Source of the DNA: Magicicada septendecula
Taxonomy: Eukaryota > Arthropoda > Insecta > Hemiptera > Cicadidae
DNA: 64,000 nt
Assembly: GCA_034769895.1 (NCBI GenBank)
Contig: CM068372.1
Location: forward strand, 375,181,258-375,245,257
Direction of reading: 5' to 3'
Position 1 is the first letter of the stretch; every line of letters starts with the position of its first letter. Below the pieces are notes generated by a model, which saw only the letters and a list, made by a program, of their open reading frames with translations, was not told the DNA's origin and ran no database searches. Shown piece after piece: positions 21,110 to 32,756 of this stretch. Position numbers and translations under genes: made by a program.

Positions 21110-21861
21110 TGATAATGTCAGTACTTTTACCCTATATAACCTTATTGTTTTTGAGATTGATACTTCAAACAACAGGGGCATTGGGAAGCAAATTTTGAAA
21201 GGTTCAAAATTTAGAAAAATTAGCAAAATTCCGGGTGGAGTATCAAGTTAAAGGAAATTTTAACCATTTAAATCAATTTGGATCATTTTGTAAAATTTCA
21301 AAATTTGGGATGCCGGAGGCCAAAAAGTTGGTGAAAATGTTGATAAAATAAATAAAGTTCACACAGTTTGTCTAATTAAATGGAATTTTAACTAAATTCT
21401 GAACGTAGTGTTAAGCAGTAGAAATTTCAAAATTTTGGGATGCCAGGGCTTAAAAGCAAGGCAAAAAGATTGATAAAATCACAAATTTCATGTTAGATAT
21501 CAGATGAAAGAGAATTTTAATCAAAATCTAAATACAATTTACAGTTTTGGAAATGTCCACATGTTATGACCACAGGGGAATTTTGGGATAAAAAGTTGAC
21601 AAATTATAAAATCCAGTCAGGTGTCAGACTAAAGGGATTTAGCATTTATTTTATGATTACTCTACAATTGTTACTTTACTAAACAAAAAATAGTAAGGTA
21701 ATCAGGGATTTTATAATTTTTTCTGATATTTAAATCATTTACCTAATATCAAAATTTATCCAATAATAAATGTACTTCACTTGAAATAGTGAGCATGTTG
21801 TGCAGCTCATGGAGTATACTAGTTTTAAATAGAAGATGTCAAGCTCGAGCATACATGACAG
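21110..21861. other. AT-rich intronic stretch without recognisable gene
   Basis: Contains several loosely repeated AAATTT(T)GGGATGCC-like segments (about 21296-21445), suggesting old diverged tandem copies. No coding region is supported. Confidence 0.45.
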
Positions 21862-22110
21862 TCTTTCTACCCACCTTACTCTATAGTTCAGCTGACCTCA
21901 TTCTGCTAGAGAAGAACAAAGCAGACTAAAACACAGTGTTTCTACCCACATTACTCTATAGTTCAGCTGACCTCATTCTGCTAGAGAAGAACAAAGCAGA
22001 CTAAAAGACAGTGTTTCTACCCACATTTCTCTATAGTGCAGAGACCTCATTCTGCTAGAGAAAAACAAAGCAGACTAAAAGAAAGTGTTTCTACCCACAT
22101 TACTCTATAG
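21862..22110. repeat. 75-76-bp minisatellite, left part
   Basis: A little over three copies of a unit beginning CTCTATAGTTCAG and containing CCTCATTCTGCTAGAG and CAGTGTTTCTACCCAC. The array stops at CTCTATAG (22103-22110) and resumes with the same octamer at 29562, so the two parts were one array before the hAT-like insertion. Confidence 0.85.
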
Positions 22111-22363
22111 CATAGGCGTAACTTGAGAGGGGCAAGGGGGCACCTGCCCCCCTTCCCAATATTCCGAGCATTATAAAATTTTATTTCCAGTTGTTATAAA
22201 TACAAACTAACAAACAGTCAAACAGGAGACAGTTTCTATGCTTACAAGCACAGTAAGCATTATTTATCAACATCTGTACTGTTATCAGACAACTAGTTGC
22301 CATATTTTTATTATTCTTATTTCTTTCGAAGAAACTTGTAAGGGAAATGTTTGACAGATTTGA

Positions 22364-23582
22364 ATGTGCAACAATACAGCCATATGCTGTATTGAGCATT
22401 GATTTAAATAAATATAAAATTTGTAAAATTATTATAAGTTTGGGGTAAACGGACAGGTCTGGGATTGTAAAAATGTTTCATTGTTATACTAGGGGAGAAA
22501 TTAACCTGTTCCAAAAGGCAAAGAACACCTGCTCAATTGTATGTGTGTTACGTGTGGTGTGTTAGTGATGCATGTACAGACAGGAATCTCAGCTACCCTC
22601 CCCACCTCCCCAATTAATTACTAAAATAATTATTTTAATTCACTGTGTGAAAACTAATTAGTGTATAAACAAACAAAAGGCACCAAAGTGTGTGTAAATT
22701 TTATAGGTATCCACAGTAAGAAAATTACGTTAACAGGATACACTACGCGAAGTCAGTGTGAAATAAATGTGCCAAAAATAAGCAAATTACACTAAGATGC
22801 TCAAATTAATACAGTGAGTGCTTAATCAAATTAGCTATGATTTGTACTATCTCAATTCCGTACAAAACATTGCCATTTGCAAAAAATTGCAAATATATGA
22901 AAAGGTTCGGGAGTGGGGGCTATCATGTGATCTGCAGGTCTCGACAGGATAATTTCGGAACCAACAGGTGCAGAATCTCAAGAGGGTATAAATTAAGGGT
23001 TCGACTAGAAACCCTTCTCTTCTTTTCAAAACACAGTTGCAGTCGGACATGCTGTCCGTCGGCAGAACAGTTTTATTTTATTATAAGTCTCATCTACGAA
23101 CGAATAAAGACATTCAGTAATTATGTTTACACTATTTCAGGAAACGTAGAGTATCAGGACCGTTTAGGTCAGCAAGAGTATCAACAGAGAAGCTACAAAG
23201 AGCGACGCGAGATGCTAGACGTTAGGAGATGCTTTTTAGACGCTTAACAGCCGAACGAGATCCACCTCGCAGCAGATAGTAATTCTCTGGGACAGACCAC
23301 ACACTGCTGGAGAACGATGCTGGACTCTGGACATATCCAGGACCACGCCAAGCCAGGAGTAACGGAAACCCAACTCTGGACAACGCTGGACCCCATCAAT
23401 ACGTCGTAAGGTCATCAAAACTCGAGGTAACATGCATAATGCATTTATAAATGACTTTTTTTAAGGAGCTCATAAAGACTAGCCTATATAAAGAGACAAT
23501 AAATTAAAACAAAAAAGTTTATAATTAGAAAGAATGTAATAGAGTCTTATGTAAATGTTTTAGTCGTAAGAATGAGCGATCG
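22364..23582 (+). repeat. gypsy-3 left LTR (truncated)
   Basis: Starts TGCAACAATACAGCC. A TATAAATT box is at 22987-22994 and an AATAAA at 23103-23108, giving a U3-R-U5 layout. The 136-codon ORF over this region (22837-23247) recurs in the other copy but crosses promoter and poly(A) signals and is not taken as a gene. Confidence 0.75.
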
Positions 23583-26494
23583 CGAGAACGTGACGATACG
23601 CAAAACCGTGATAATTATAAGCAAAATTATACGCCGTTAACGCACAGTGTAAAACAAAACGCGGCTGTGAATAACGCACACGATGTACAGAAGGAACAAC
23701 ACGCTGAGAGAAACGTGCGCGATAGAAATTGGAAGAAAAAGTTTAGTAAACCATATGACCGCACCGTATCCACAATGCAGAGCAAGAGAGAGAGAGTGCA
23801 GATGAGGAAATAAAAGTGAGAAAGCAACAGGGGCATGTTAAATCATCCTGTTCCCGCGACACAAAACAATGACGGAGAAACAGGACATGCGGCTACACAA
23901 TAAACAATATATATCCGTGCGACATGAGAAATGAGTTATTAGACACCGACAGGAAGGTGACACCAAATCAACAAGAAATAAATTGTCCTATAATTAATGT
24001 ACGAATTAATGGATGTAGAATTAAAATGTTAATCGATACAGGTAGCCAATTAACTGTACTAAACAATAAGTGGGTACAACAAAATAAAAAATATTTTAAA
24101 CAAATGCCTATTTTATCTGTCAATAATATAAATGTTATTACAGCCATGAGTAAGAGAGAAAAGGTTAGACAGCAAGCTTACGTAAATTTAAATTGTAAGG
24201 ACTTAGAAATAACATATCCTATGATCATAATGAATAAACTTATATATGATGGAATTATTGGAATAGATTTATTAAATACTTTAAGTGCAAGGCTTGATAT
24301 TAATAATAATAAGATTTTATATAATTATAAGGATGTTCTATATGAATTAATTATGAATGAAATGAAGAAAATTGTGAGGTAAGTGGAAAACCTATTGTCG
24401 TATCCAGGCCACGTATACGGTATACACCTACTCAGCATGCTAATACAGCTGAAGAAGGAATGTCATCTCAGGAAGAAGCGAAGTTATTTAAATTAATAGA
24501 AGAGTATAATGAAGTATTCAGCGATATACTGACGCAGACCACAGTCTACGAACACGCTATTATGGTATCAGACCCTACAAAATTTGTCAGACGAACGTAT
24601 CCAATACCCATGAAGTACGAGGGAGAAGTTGAACTGGAAATACGACGGATGATAGAAAATACATCATTGAGCGGTCGAACAGCATCTGTCTTAATCCTCT
24701 AGTTGTAGTAAAGAAGAAGAGTGGAGAAGTACGTTTATGCCTGGACATAAGGAGTTTGAATAGCATCGTTCTACATGAATTCGATTGTGCACCACCTGCG
24801 GACAAGTTATTTGCAAAGTGTGAAGTAGCACGTTATTTGACTAAGTTGGATTTACGGTCGAGTTTTTGGCAAATTCCAATTCGAAGAGAAGATAGAAAAT
24901 ACACCGCCTTCCTATACAAAAATAGATGCTACCAACACAAGGTAGTTTCCTTTGGTTTGAGCACGAGTTTGGTTGCAATTGTAAAATGTCTGGAGAAAGC
25001 ATTAGGTCCAGAAGTGGAGCCTTACACCTGTTCGTGGATGATATCCTGGTAGTATCAAAAACACTTGACGAACACATTGAACATCTTAACACTATATTCC
25101 ACAAGATTAGGGAAGCCCATATATCCCTTAACCTAGACGAGTGCGAATTCATAAAATCCTCAATCCAATTCCTAGGTCATATTATTTCATCCTCAGGTAT
25201 TCAACCCGATCCCATAAAAATATCCAGTACTACCAATTTCCCTACACCTAAGAACATTAAAGGGTTACGAGCATTTTTGGGACTCACAGGATACTATAGA
25301 AGATTCTCACAACAAAATGCAGAAAGAACACAACCGTTGCTGGAATTAACAAAGAAAAATCACAAATGGAAGTGGGAGAAGAAACATCAAGATGCCTTCG
25401 ACCAAGTCAAGAAGTTATTCATTGAAAACATAATGCTTCATCATCCACAGCGAGATGGAAGATTCGTTATCTATGCAGACGCTAGTGACTGCACGTGTGG
25501 AATTGTACAGTATCAACAAGATGCTACAGGAGAACACCGTGTCATTGCATATGCCAGCAGAGTATTCAAAGGGGCAGAGAAGCAGTATTCTATATCTGAG
25601 GCGATACTTGCTACAGTATACGCCCTGAAACAGTTTTGATATTATATTTACAGAACGCATTTCGAAATACATACGGACCATCAAGTGTTACCATTACTAT
25701 TAAAATGTAAAGTAACCAACGCTCGATTATTACAATGGATCCTAGCAATCGGTGAGTATTCCTTTACTATAAAATATTGTAAAGGGAAAGATAATTTTAT
25801 AGCCGATACTTTGAGTAGATACACCACAGAAGAGTGTGAAGAGGTCTACGAAAATAACCATAATGAGTTACAACTGTTACCTATTAAATTTACTGCTGAT
25901 AATGATGTTAAACACATGCTGAAGAATCTAGCTCAATAACAAGACTTAGATGATGCTACGAGAGGATTTAAGCTACGAGATCAGCTACCAGACCATTATA
26001 AGGTACAAAATGGTGTCTTATATAAACTAATGAGGCAAGATTGGAAGGTAGTATTAACAAATGATATGTTGCATAAATTGGTTCGACCAACACACGAAAG
26101 TTTAGCACATGCTGCTGCACTTAAATGTTACTTAAGCCTACGTGAAGATTTCACCATCAATAATATGTTCAGGAAGATTAAAAACGAAAGTAAGAAATGT
26201 TATGAGTGTCAAACAGCAAAAGGACTGAATCTACATACCTATGTGGAAATGCAGAGTATCCAGAAGGACCAGAAAGGAGAGCTAATTGCAGTGGATTTTT
26301 TGGGACCACTTCCAAGATCAAGTCGTGGAGTGAAACACATACTTGTTTGTATTGATGTATTTTCCAAAGCCATCCATCTGTATCCAATTATGCGACCCAC
26401 AACTAAAATTGTTTTGAAAATACTCTTGCAGAAATACATTCCTCCATATGGTAAAATGAAGAAGGTACTTAGCGACCAAGGAGTGGAATTCTAA
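23583..26494 (+). pseudogene. pol: gypsy-3 gag remnant and pol, multiply disrupted
   Basis: After a short Arg/Lys/Asn-rich gag C-terminus (to about 23810), protease is seen at 23924-24382 with DTGSQ near residue 39. Reverse transcriptase follows in three frames: 24460-24702, about 24700-25052 (VRLCLDIRSLN) and 25040-25639 (FVDDILVVS). RNase H has YADASD near 25480. A stop at 25637-25639 and another near 25937 interrupt the connection and integrase parts. Integrase shows an LAHAAALK region, an IAVDFLGPLPR core and LSDQGVEF, where it stops at 26494, before the final catalytic Glu. At least four breaks make this copy dead. Confidence 0.85.
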
Positions 26495-26808
26495 ACCAAT
26501 GTATGGGAGAAGACTCTTCATGAAAATGGAATTCTATGTATGAATAGCGAGAAGAGAAAGAGAGAAGAACAAGGCCACTGCGCCTGTCCAAGTCAATGCA
26601 CCGCTCAGCTGTTATAATGGGGGGGGGTGAATATATTGCATACCACCACAGGCGAGCGTTATACTGACCTACTCATTATTATGTGTCATTTAACTGATGT
26701 ACACTAAGGTTAAGCTAGTATAATATTATTTTTATTTGTCTAGAACGAATAGACAAAAATTTAATAAATAAATATTTATTAAATTTTTTTTTTCAAGCAG
26801 AGGAATAA
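26495..26808 (+). other. 3' internal remnant of gypsy-3, no gene
   Basis: Contains a G run near 26621-26628 and an AT-rich tract. A weak purine stretch GCAGAGGAATAA (26797-26808) before the right LTR could be the polypurine tract. The end of integrase is missing. Confidence 0.5.
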
Positions 26809-28586
26809 TGCAACGATACAGCCATATGCTGTATTGAGCATTGATTTAAATAAATATAAAATTTGTAAAATTATTATAAGTTTGGGGTAAACGGACAGGT
26901 CTGGGATTGTAAAAATGTTTCATTGTTATACTAGGGGAGAAATTAACCTGTTCCAAAAGGCAAAGAACACCTGCTCAATTGTATGTGTGTTACGTGTGGT
27001 GTGTTAGTGATGCATGTACAGACAGGAATCTCAGCTACCCTCCCCACCTCCCCAATTAATTACTAAAATAATTATTTTAATTCACTGTGTGAAAACTAAT
27101 TAGTGTATAAACAAACAAAAGGCACCAAAGTGTGTGTAAATTTTATAGGTATCCACAGTAAGAAAATTACGTTAATAGGATACACTCCGCGAAGTCAGTG
27201 CGAAATAAATGTGCCAAAAATACGCAAATTACACTAAGACGCTCAAATTAATACAGTGAGTGCTTAATCAAATTAGCTATGATTTGTGCTATCTCAATTC
27301 CGTACAAAACATGCAAAAAAATTGCAAATATATGAAAAGGTTCGGGAGTGTGGGCTATCATGTGATCTGCAGGTCTCGACAGGATAATTTCGGAGCCAAC
27401 AGGTGCAGAATCTCGAGAGGGTATAAATTAAGGGTTCGACTGGAAACCCTTCTCTTCTTTTCAAAACACAGTTGCAGTCGGACATGCTGTCCATCGGCAG
27501 AACAGTTTTATTTTATTATAAGTCTCATCTACGAACGAATAAAGACATTCAGTAATTATGTTTACACTATTTCGGGAAACGTAGAGTATCAGGACCGTTT
27601 AGGTCAGCAAGAGTATCAACAGAGAAGCTACAAAGAGCGACGCGAGATGCTAGACGTTAGGAGATGCTTTTTAGACGCTTAACAGCCGAACGAGATCCAC
27701 CTCGCAGCAGATAGTAATTCTCTGGGAAGGACCACACACTGCTGGAGAACGATGCTGGACTCTGGACATATCCAGGACCATGCCAAGCCAGGAGTAACGG
27801 AAACCCAACTCTGGACAACGCTGGACCCCGTCAATAAGTCATAAGGTCATCAAAACTCGAGGTGACATGCATAATGCATTTATAAATGATTTTTTTAAGG
27901 AGCTCATAAAAACTATATAAAGAGACAATAAATTAAAACAAAAAAGTTTATAATTAGAAAAAATGTAATAGAGTCTTATGTAAATGTTTTAGTCATAAGA
28001 ATGAGCGATCGCATATAGATAAATATAAATATAGAAGAAAAAAGAGTTTAATTTTGAGATAGTATATTTTTTTATCAAAGTAAAATAATTGAAATGATTT
28101 GATATTTGCATTTTGTAGAAAAGAATAATTTAAATTTTGAATACAAAACAAATGCCAGTCTAAGAGTAAACAATATAATTTTAAATTATTTAAAAAAAAC
28201 AAAAAGAAACATTGGTACAGACTGAGCAAGCTGAGGTCAGATCTGGGTTAAATGAATTTTCAATTAAAATAAAACTAATTGCATTTAAATTTTATTTTTT
28301 TTTATTAAATCAATTTGAATAAATGTCTAGATTAAGATTATTAACATGTCTAGAGGTAAGAGTGTTTTAAATGTGTGTAACACCGTATAGCTTAAGAGAT
28401 GAACTTAATAATGAGTGATATCTGATCGGAAATTATTAACAATGTTTTATTATTTATAATGCTTGTTAAAACAATAAACAAGAAATTTTAACTACTCATA
28501 AATTTACTACTCTTATTATAGTTACACCTGGTATTGTTATAATTATTTACAACCTGCATATACCTCGTACAAAAGACGTATAATTT
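26809..28586 (+). repeat. gypsy-3 right LTR, full length, followed by a PBS-like sequence
   Basis: Starts TGCAACGATACAGCC and matches the left copy until 28012; TATAAATT (27422-27429) and AATAAA (27538-27543) are conserved. It then continues about 570 bp and is followed by TTTTGGCGTCCCAAAG (from 28587) and ACGTGGGGCC, close to a tRNA-Lys-type PBS with a few inserted bases. A PBS after the right LTR means this LTR once also served as a 5' LTR. Confidence 0.55.
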
Positions 28587-28680
28587 TGGCGTCCCAAAGA
28601 ACGTGGGGCCACATAAATTACAGTATATCAAATGTATCGTTGTAAGAAACTTGTAAGGGGAATTTTTGACAGATTTGAAT

Positions 28681-29561
28681 GATATACGTCAAAATAATAT
28701 ATCTGTTTGAAAAAAAAAACAAATGCTAGAGACCTAATTAACTGGAATACAATGTGTGGCTTTTACACAAACAAAGACTTGTTTTGGAACACCATAATGA
28801 AATAATAAGCGCAGCTGTACTTCTAAGAATTTGCTCTCTTTACTTTCCTCTCTTTGTCACACATATTCTTCGGAGTCATCATCTCTGTGCTCGAATTGTT
28901 TACTGTTTGATTCGAGATTATCGCTGTTTTCAGTTCAGCAGAATTTTGCAAACACTACAGGCCAGTGTAAAAGAGAGTGGTATGGTAGGAGTAAAAGACT
29001 CGGCAGTATGAACAAAGCTGGCTTACTGTGCAAGACGTTGATGGCTTTGTTCACGAATCTTAAAAGACGGTCGTTTGGAACTGTTATTTGTTAATGATTA
29101 CTGATACAAGTGCGGTCGGTTACTCGGTCGTTTACGTAGTCCGTTAAAGTACATGTCGCTTGTCTCTTTCTTAATTCGTTATTGTTGTGATAGTTTTTTT
29201 TTAATTTTCCTAAGTTCTGAGAAATGGGAGATAAACACAAAGGAATTTCTTTGAAAATTTCCTGACTGCCAATTTGAAAATTTCTTTGTTGTGACTGATT
29301 CGGCTTACTGCTACTACTGCCAAGCATTTTGTGACAGTGTACCTAAGGGAGAGGATGCGTTTACGAAAACTGGGTATAAGAATTGGAAGTACTGAAATTG
29401 TTTATGTTTATAGGCCTACAGTATATTTGTTCTATGCAAACATAACTGGAAGTATAACTTATGAAGAAAGGTTTGTTAATCATTAAAAAATGAAATTGTC
29501 CCTCGTTTACTAACTAAGAATTATTACTAAACTTTCTAATTTTGTATATATTGCGTCCATG
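28681..29561. other. right arm of the hAT-like element, no gene recognised
   Basis: Mixed-composition sequence with short ORFs on both strands (28754-29011 plus, 29091-29327 minus), none with a known domain. It ends at the inverted terminus TTGCGTCCATG. Confidence 0.5.
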
Positions 29562-29985
29562 CTCTATAGTGCAGATGACCTCATTCTGCTAGAGAATGAC
29601 TCAAGCAGACTACAAGACAGTGTTTCTATCCACAATACTCTATAGGTCAGAAGTCCTCATTCTGCTACAGAAGGACAAAAGCAGACTACAAGACAGTGTT
29701 TCTACTCACATTACTCTATAGTTCAGATGACCTCATTCTGTTAGAGAAGGAGAAAAGCAGACTACAAGACAGTGTTTCTACCCACATTACTCTATAGTTC
29801 AGAAGACCTCATTCTGCTAGAGAAGGACAAAAGCAGACTACAAGACAGTGTTTCTACCCACATTACTCTATAGTTCAGATAACCTCATTCTGCTAGAGAA
29901 GCACAAAAACAGACTACAAGACAGAGTTTCTATTCACATTACTCTATAGTTCAGAAGACCTCATTCTGCTAGAGAAGCACAAAAG
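29562..29985. repeat. 75-76-bp minisatellite, right part
   Basis: About 5.5 copies of the same unit as at 21862-22110, 76 bp each here, with substitutions such as GATGACC/GAAGACC and GCTAGAG/GTTAGAG. It lies inside the large SPH intron. Confidence 0.9.
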
Positions 29986-30049
29986 CAGCCTTTAAGCCAA
30001 TGAAATGAGATTATTGCTGCAGGTAACCAGGAAACAAGGAGAAAATGAA

Positions 30050-30690
30050 TTAGGAATACAACCATTAGAAATCAGTTCTAGTTGGAATCAGGTGTTGAAA
30101 TAGAAGTACTGCATGGCATACAAAATCCACATTTCATCACCAGTGACCATATGGGAAAAGTTCGTCCCTCTCTCTATGAAAGCAGTCCAAAAAAGCACAT
30201 GCAAATGTCAATATCTGGTCTTAGTGAGCACTTTTCAACATTTTCAGTGTATGTTGTACACACAGTTTACAATAGCCTACAGTGTCCGTCATAATTCTGA
30301 ACAGTGTTGTCTTTGAAACTCCTGGTCTTCATTGTGAACATTTGAATGGCCTTCCATAAACTCACGACACCATTGCCTCACTTTTCCTTCACTCATTCCA
30401 GTAGGCACATATGTTTGACATAGTTTACAGTAAATTTCAGCAGCATTATGTCCTCTTGCGTTTAGAAATCTAATCACTGCTTGGACTTCACAACTGGTGG
30501 GATTGTTTATTTTTTACACTCTTTATAATCCGCTGTTACACAAAGACAAACAACAATGGACTGGCATCAATATGGCGGTTACATGCCCAATGGACCAGTT
30601 GAAGCTACTGTGCATGCACAAACTGCAGTGTTGCCAACTGCTTTTTATACTGCTTTTTAATGGCCCTTACTTTTGAGATACACCTTGTAT
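30050..30690 (-). pseudogene. mariner transposase remnant
   Basis: On the minus strand 30477-30289 reads IRFLNARGHNAAEIYCKL and MSEGKVRQWCREF, the N-terminal helix-turn-helix region of mariner transposases. After a deletion, the segment near 30200-30110 shows pieces of the catalytic domain (a TGDE-like VTGDE motif with WILY). The outer end at about 30690 reads ATACAAGGTGTATCTC, a probable terminal repeat. The transposase is frameshifted and internally deleted. It sits in the SPH intron. Confidence 0.7.
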
Positions 30691-31055
30691 AACCCAGTCC
30701 TTATAGAAGGAGGAGGAGGACAGAAGAAAAGAAGAAGAAGATGACAAAGAAGTAGGATTAAGTAAAGGAGGAGGAGGAAAAGAAGAAGAAGCTTCGAAAA
30801 AAGCATTGTACTTACAAATTTCAGAACAATGCTGGCTGATGGAACAAACCTCATAGTCTCTCACTTGGAGGAAACACACAGTGTTACACAGTCGCACTGT
30901 AGCATCCGTACCATGTTGAAACAGTTATATGATGCAACGTTTTTAAGTGTCAGACATTCTTCTCAAGACAAGACAAAAATAAGACTAAAAATTGTACCGA
31001 GTATAAAAATATTTACAAATTAATTTACATGAAAGCGTACATCATCTGTACTTAC
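30691..31055. repeat. purine-rich low-complexity intronic stretch
   Basis: GGAGGA/GAAGAA-type runs at 30706-30797 create spurious ORFs on both strands. No gene. Confidence 0.7.
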
Positions 31056-31168
31056 ATGATGTTCTTGCCGTTACAGTACGTTGCAGTGGCCACATAACTG
31101 TCACTGATCAGTGTTCCAACACACGCATAATTTACACTATCTTTGTCATACCCAGTACGCAAAAGGAC
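31056..31168 (-). CDS. SPH exon 3, N-terminal half of trypsin-like domain
   Basis: Acceptor TTGTATTTTAG and donor GTAAGT bound 113 bp, entering in phase 0 and leaving in phase 2. It encodes VLLRTGYDKD, YACVGTLISDSYVATATYC and NGKN. In active trypsin-like proteases the last motif reads TAAHC; here Tyr stands at the catalytic His position (TATYC). The flanking Cys pair of the His loop is kept (AC...YC), so the fold is probably retained. Together with the Glu/Met at the Asp position in the next exon this marks an SPH. Confidence 0.87.
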
Positions 31169-31212
31169 CTAAAATACAAGAAATTTTTAGTTTATAAACA
31201 AATAAATGCAAA

Positions 31213-31250
31213 ATCTGTTGTGTGTGTGTGTGTGTGTGTGCGTGTGTGTG
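31213..31250. repeat. TG dinucleotide microsatellite
   Basis: Almost uninterrupted TG repeats with one CG interruption, in the intron between SPH exons 2 and 3. Confidence 0.9.
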
Positions 31251-31326
31251 ATGTTAATTTAATAAACTATTCATCTTTTCATTTAATAAAGCACAGGACT
31301 TTTAAGGATCAGTTATGTGTCCTCTT

Positions 31327-32191
31327 TAGTGGAGTATAACTAGAAGTTGTTCCTGGGGGGGATGAAACTAGCTTCTGGGGGGCGGGGTGAGTCTAGCTTG
31401 AACATTGGACCCACTCCATATTTTCCTTAGGATAAATGAGAAATTCTGGATTCTTCTCATATAATTTTATAAATTCTTTATATCTCAAGAGTTGTCGAGT
31501 AAATCAACTAAAACGCTAATTTCAAATATTCTACATTGATTAAATGTTATTCAAATTAAAATTAATTTTATGTCATTTGGAGTAACTTTAATTCTTAATT
31601 TTTATTCTTAATAAGTCTTGTAAAAATGGATTTTTCTGAAGACGTTTTGAAAAATCAGGTTTTATTAACACTTCGCACTTTAATTTATGAAACCCTGTCC
31701 CAAGAAGCAACCTACAGTCCGTGTTAAAGTAAATAATGTAAAATCCAGAAATAAAATCTTAGCATTCTTCCAAATTAAAGTCAAGAAATTGTTAATTTAC
31801 CAGTGCAAAGATGCCGGTGTGCGGTCCGTTTGAACCATCTTAGACTAGAGGAGTTGAGGCAGTCCTGTAAGGAGAAGAGTGTCTGGGTTAAAAGGATAAA
31901 GGCAGATTAATTGGCTCTGCCTTCATTTACTGGTGCGTCCATAGTTGTTGTTTAAGGCTGCAAATATGTTCATTATTTTCCAGTTGTTGATGGATTGTCA
32001 CGATTATGAAAACTCTGTTATTTTATGAATTTACAAACATTTTAATTCATTTTATTTCTAAGTAATCATTTATAAGCATTGTTTTAACGCACATAACCGG
32101 GCTAGAAATAGGCATACCTAAGTGATTATGGAATTTTGCAGAAACTTAATAGCTCGGGGGGGGGATGATCACCCCAATTTCTACGCCACTG
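31327..32191. mobile_element. non-autonomous hAT-type element, 865 bp
   Basis: The right end in reverse complement is CAGTGGCGTAGAAATTGG and the left end is TAGTGGAGTATAACTAG; both are followed inward by G-rich runs. Flanks GTCCTCTT (31319-31326) and GCCATCTT (32192-32199) match at six of eight positions, a diverged 8-bp target duplication. No transposase. It lies in the 1.2-kb SPH intron between exons 2 and 3. Confidence 0.55.
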
Positions 32192-32395
32192 GCCATCTTC
32201 ATGCGCGAGTCTGCATTACATTGGCCGATCTGTTATGTCACAGGTACCTGATGTACGCAACACAAACCAGTCCTTTAAAGAACCATGCCAAATTAAACAA
32301 AGCAAGTCGAGCATAAGTTATAACGAAAGCTTATAACATTTATTAAAATTGGTTTGACGTACATTTGTTAGAACAACTGTGATACAAATACTTAC

Positions 32396-32502
32396 GACAT
32401 GAGGAAATTCACCAGGCTGAATAAATTCACCATTGCTTTCGGGAACAGTTCTCTCACACGTCAAGTTTAGACTTCTGCTAAACTCCCTGTATGCTTCACA
32501 TT
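32396..32502 (-). CDS. SPH exon 2, linker before the trypsin-like domain
   Basis: 107 bp between TTGTTGCAG and GTAAGT. Two bases complete a codon from exon 1 (A+AA, Lys); the exon ends in phase 0. It encodes CEAYREFSRSLNLTCERTV and then EFIQPGEFPHV. The first Cys is where such proteins often place the cysteine bridging to the catalytic domain. GEFPHV corresponds to the start of the protease fold after the activation site. A typical R-IVGG cleavage motif is not present before it, which agrees with a non-catalytic protein. Confidence 0.83.
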
Positions 32503-32756
32503 CTGCAACAAACGTGAATAATTATATAGTATCATGAAAGTGCACATCTAGATCATGTGACGAAAAATACCATTATTATTACATTGGTTAAATGGTCACT
32601 CAGCAATTGGTAGAACGTTTCAATAATCTGTAAATTTAATAAATAAACACTTGGTTTAGTTATACAACCTCCGAGGCTGCCGTAACTGGTGAAACAATGG
32701 TCAGAAAAATAAAAAGTATCTGTAGAACTAAATCAAGTGTTTATTTATTAAATTTA

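Larger units (their letters stand above)
22364..28613 (+). mobile_element. gypsy-3: decayed Ty3/gypsy element nested in the hAT-like element
   Basis: A 1.2-kb segment (22364-23582) recurs at 26809-28012 around a broken pol. The right copy continues to about 28586 and is followed by a PBS-like sequence, so the left copy seems to have lost the end of its LTR, the PBS, the leader and most of gag in one deletion. Stops and frameshifts are spread through pol and integrase is truncated. A 36-bp sequence ending GATTTGAATG flanks the whole on both sides. Confidence 0.75.
22111..29561. mobile_element. hAT-like element inserted in the minisatellite
   Basis: The ends read CATAGGCGTAACTTG (left) and, in reverse complement, CATGGACGCAATATA (right): short imperfect inverted termini like those of other hAT elements in this window (CAGGGGCGTAGCC and similar). 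Both flanks carry the 8-bp duplication CTCTATAG (22103-22110, 29562-29569), the hAT hallmark. Its own sequence covers about 22111-22363 and 28681-29561; the remainder is a nested gypsy element. No transposase is recognised, so it is presumably non-autonomous. A 78-codon minus-strand ORF at 29091-29327 has no known domain. Confidence 0.7.

Noticed and set aside
22837-27682. 136-140-codon ORFs repeated at 22837 and 27260
   Set aside because: They lie inside LTR copies and run across the TATA box and poly(A) signal; repetition is explained by LTR duplication and no domain is recognised.
21862-29985. Regularly spaced repeats resembling a CRISPR array
   Set aside because: Units are contiguous 75-76-bp tandem copies without unique spacers, in eukaryotic intron sequence.
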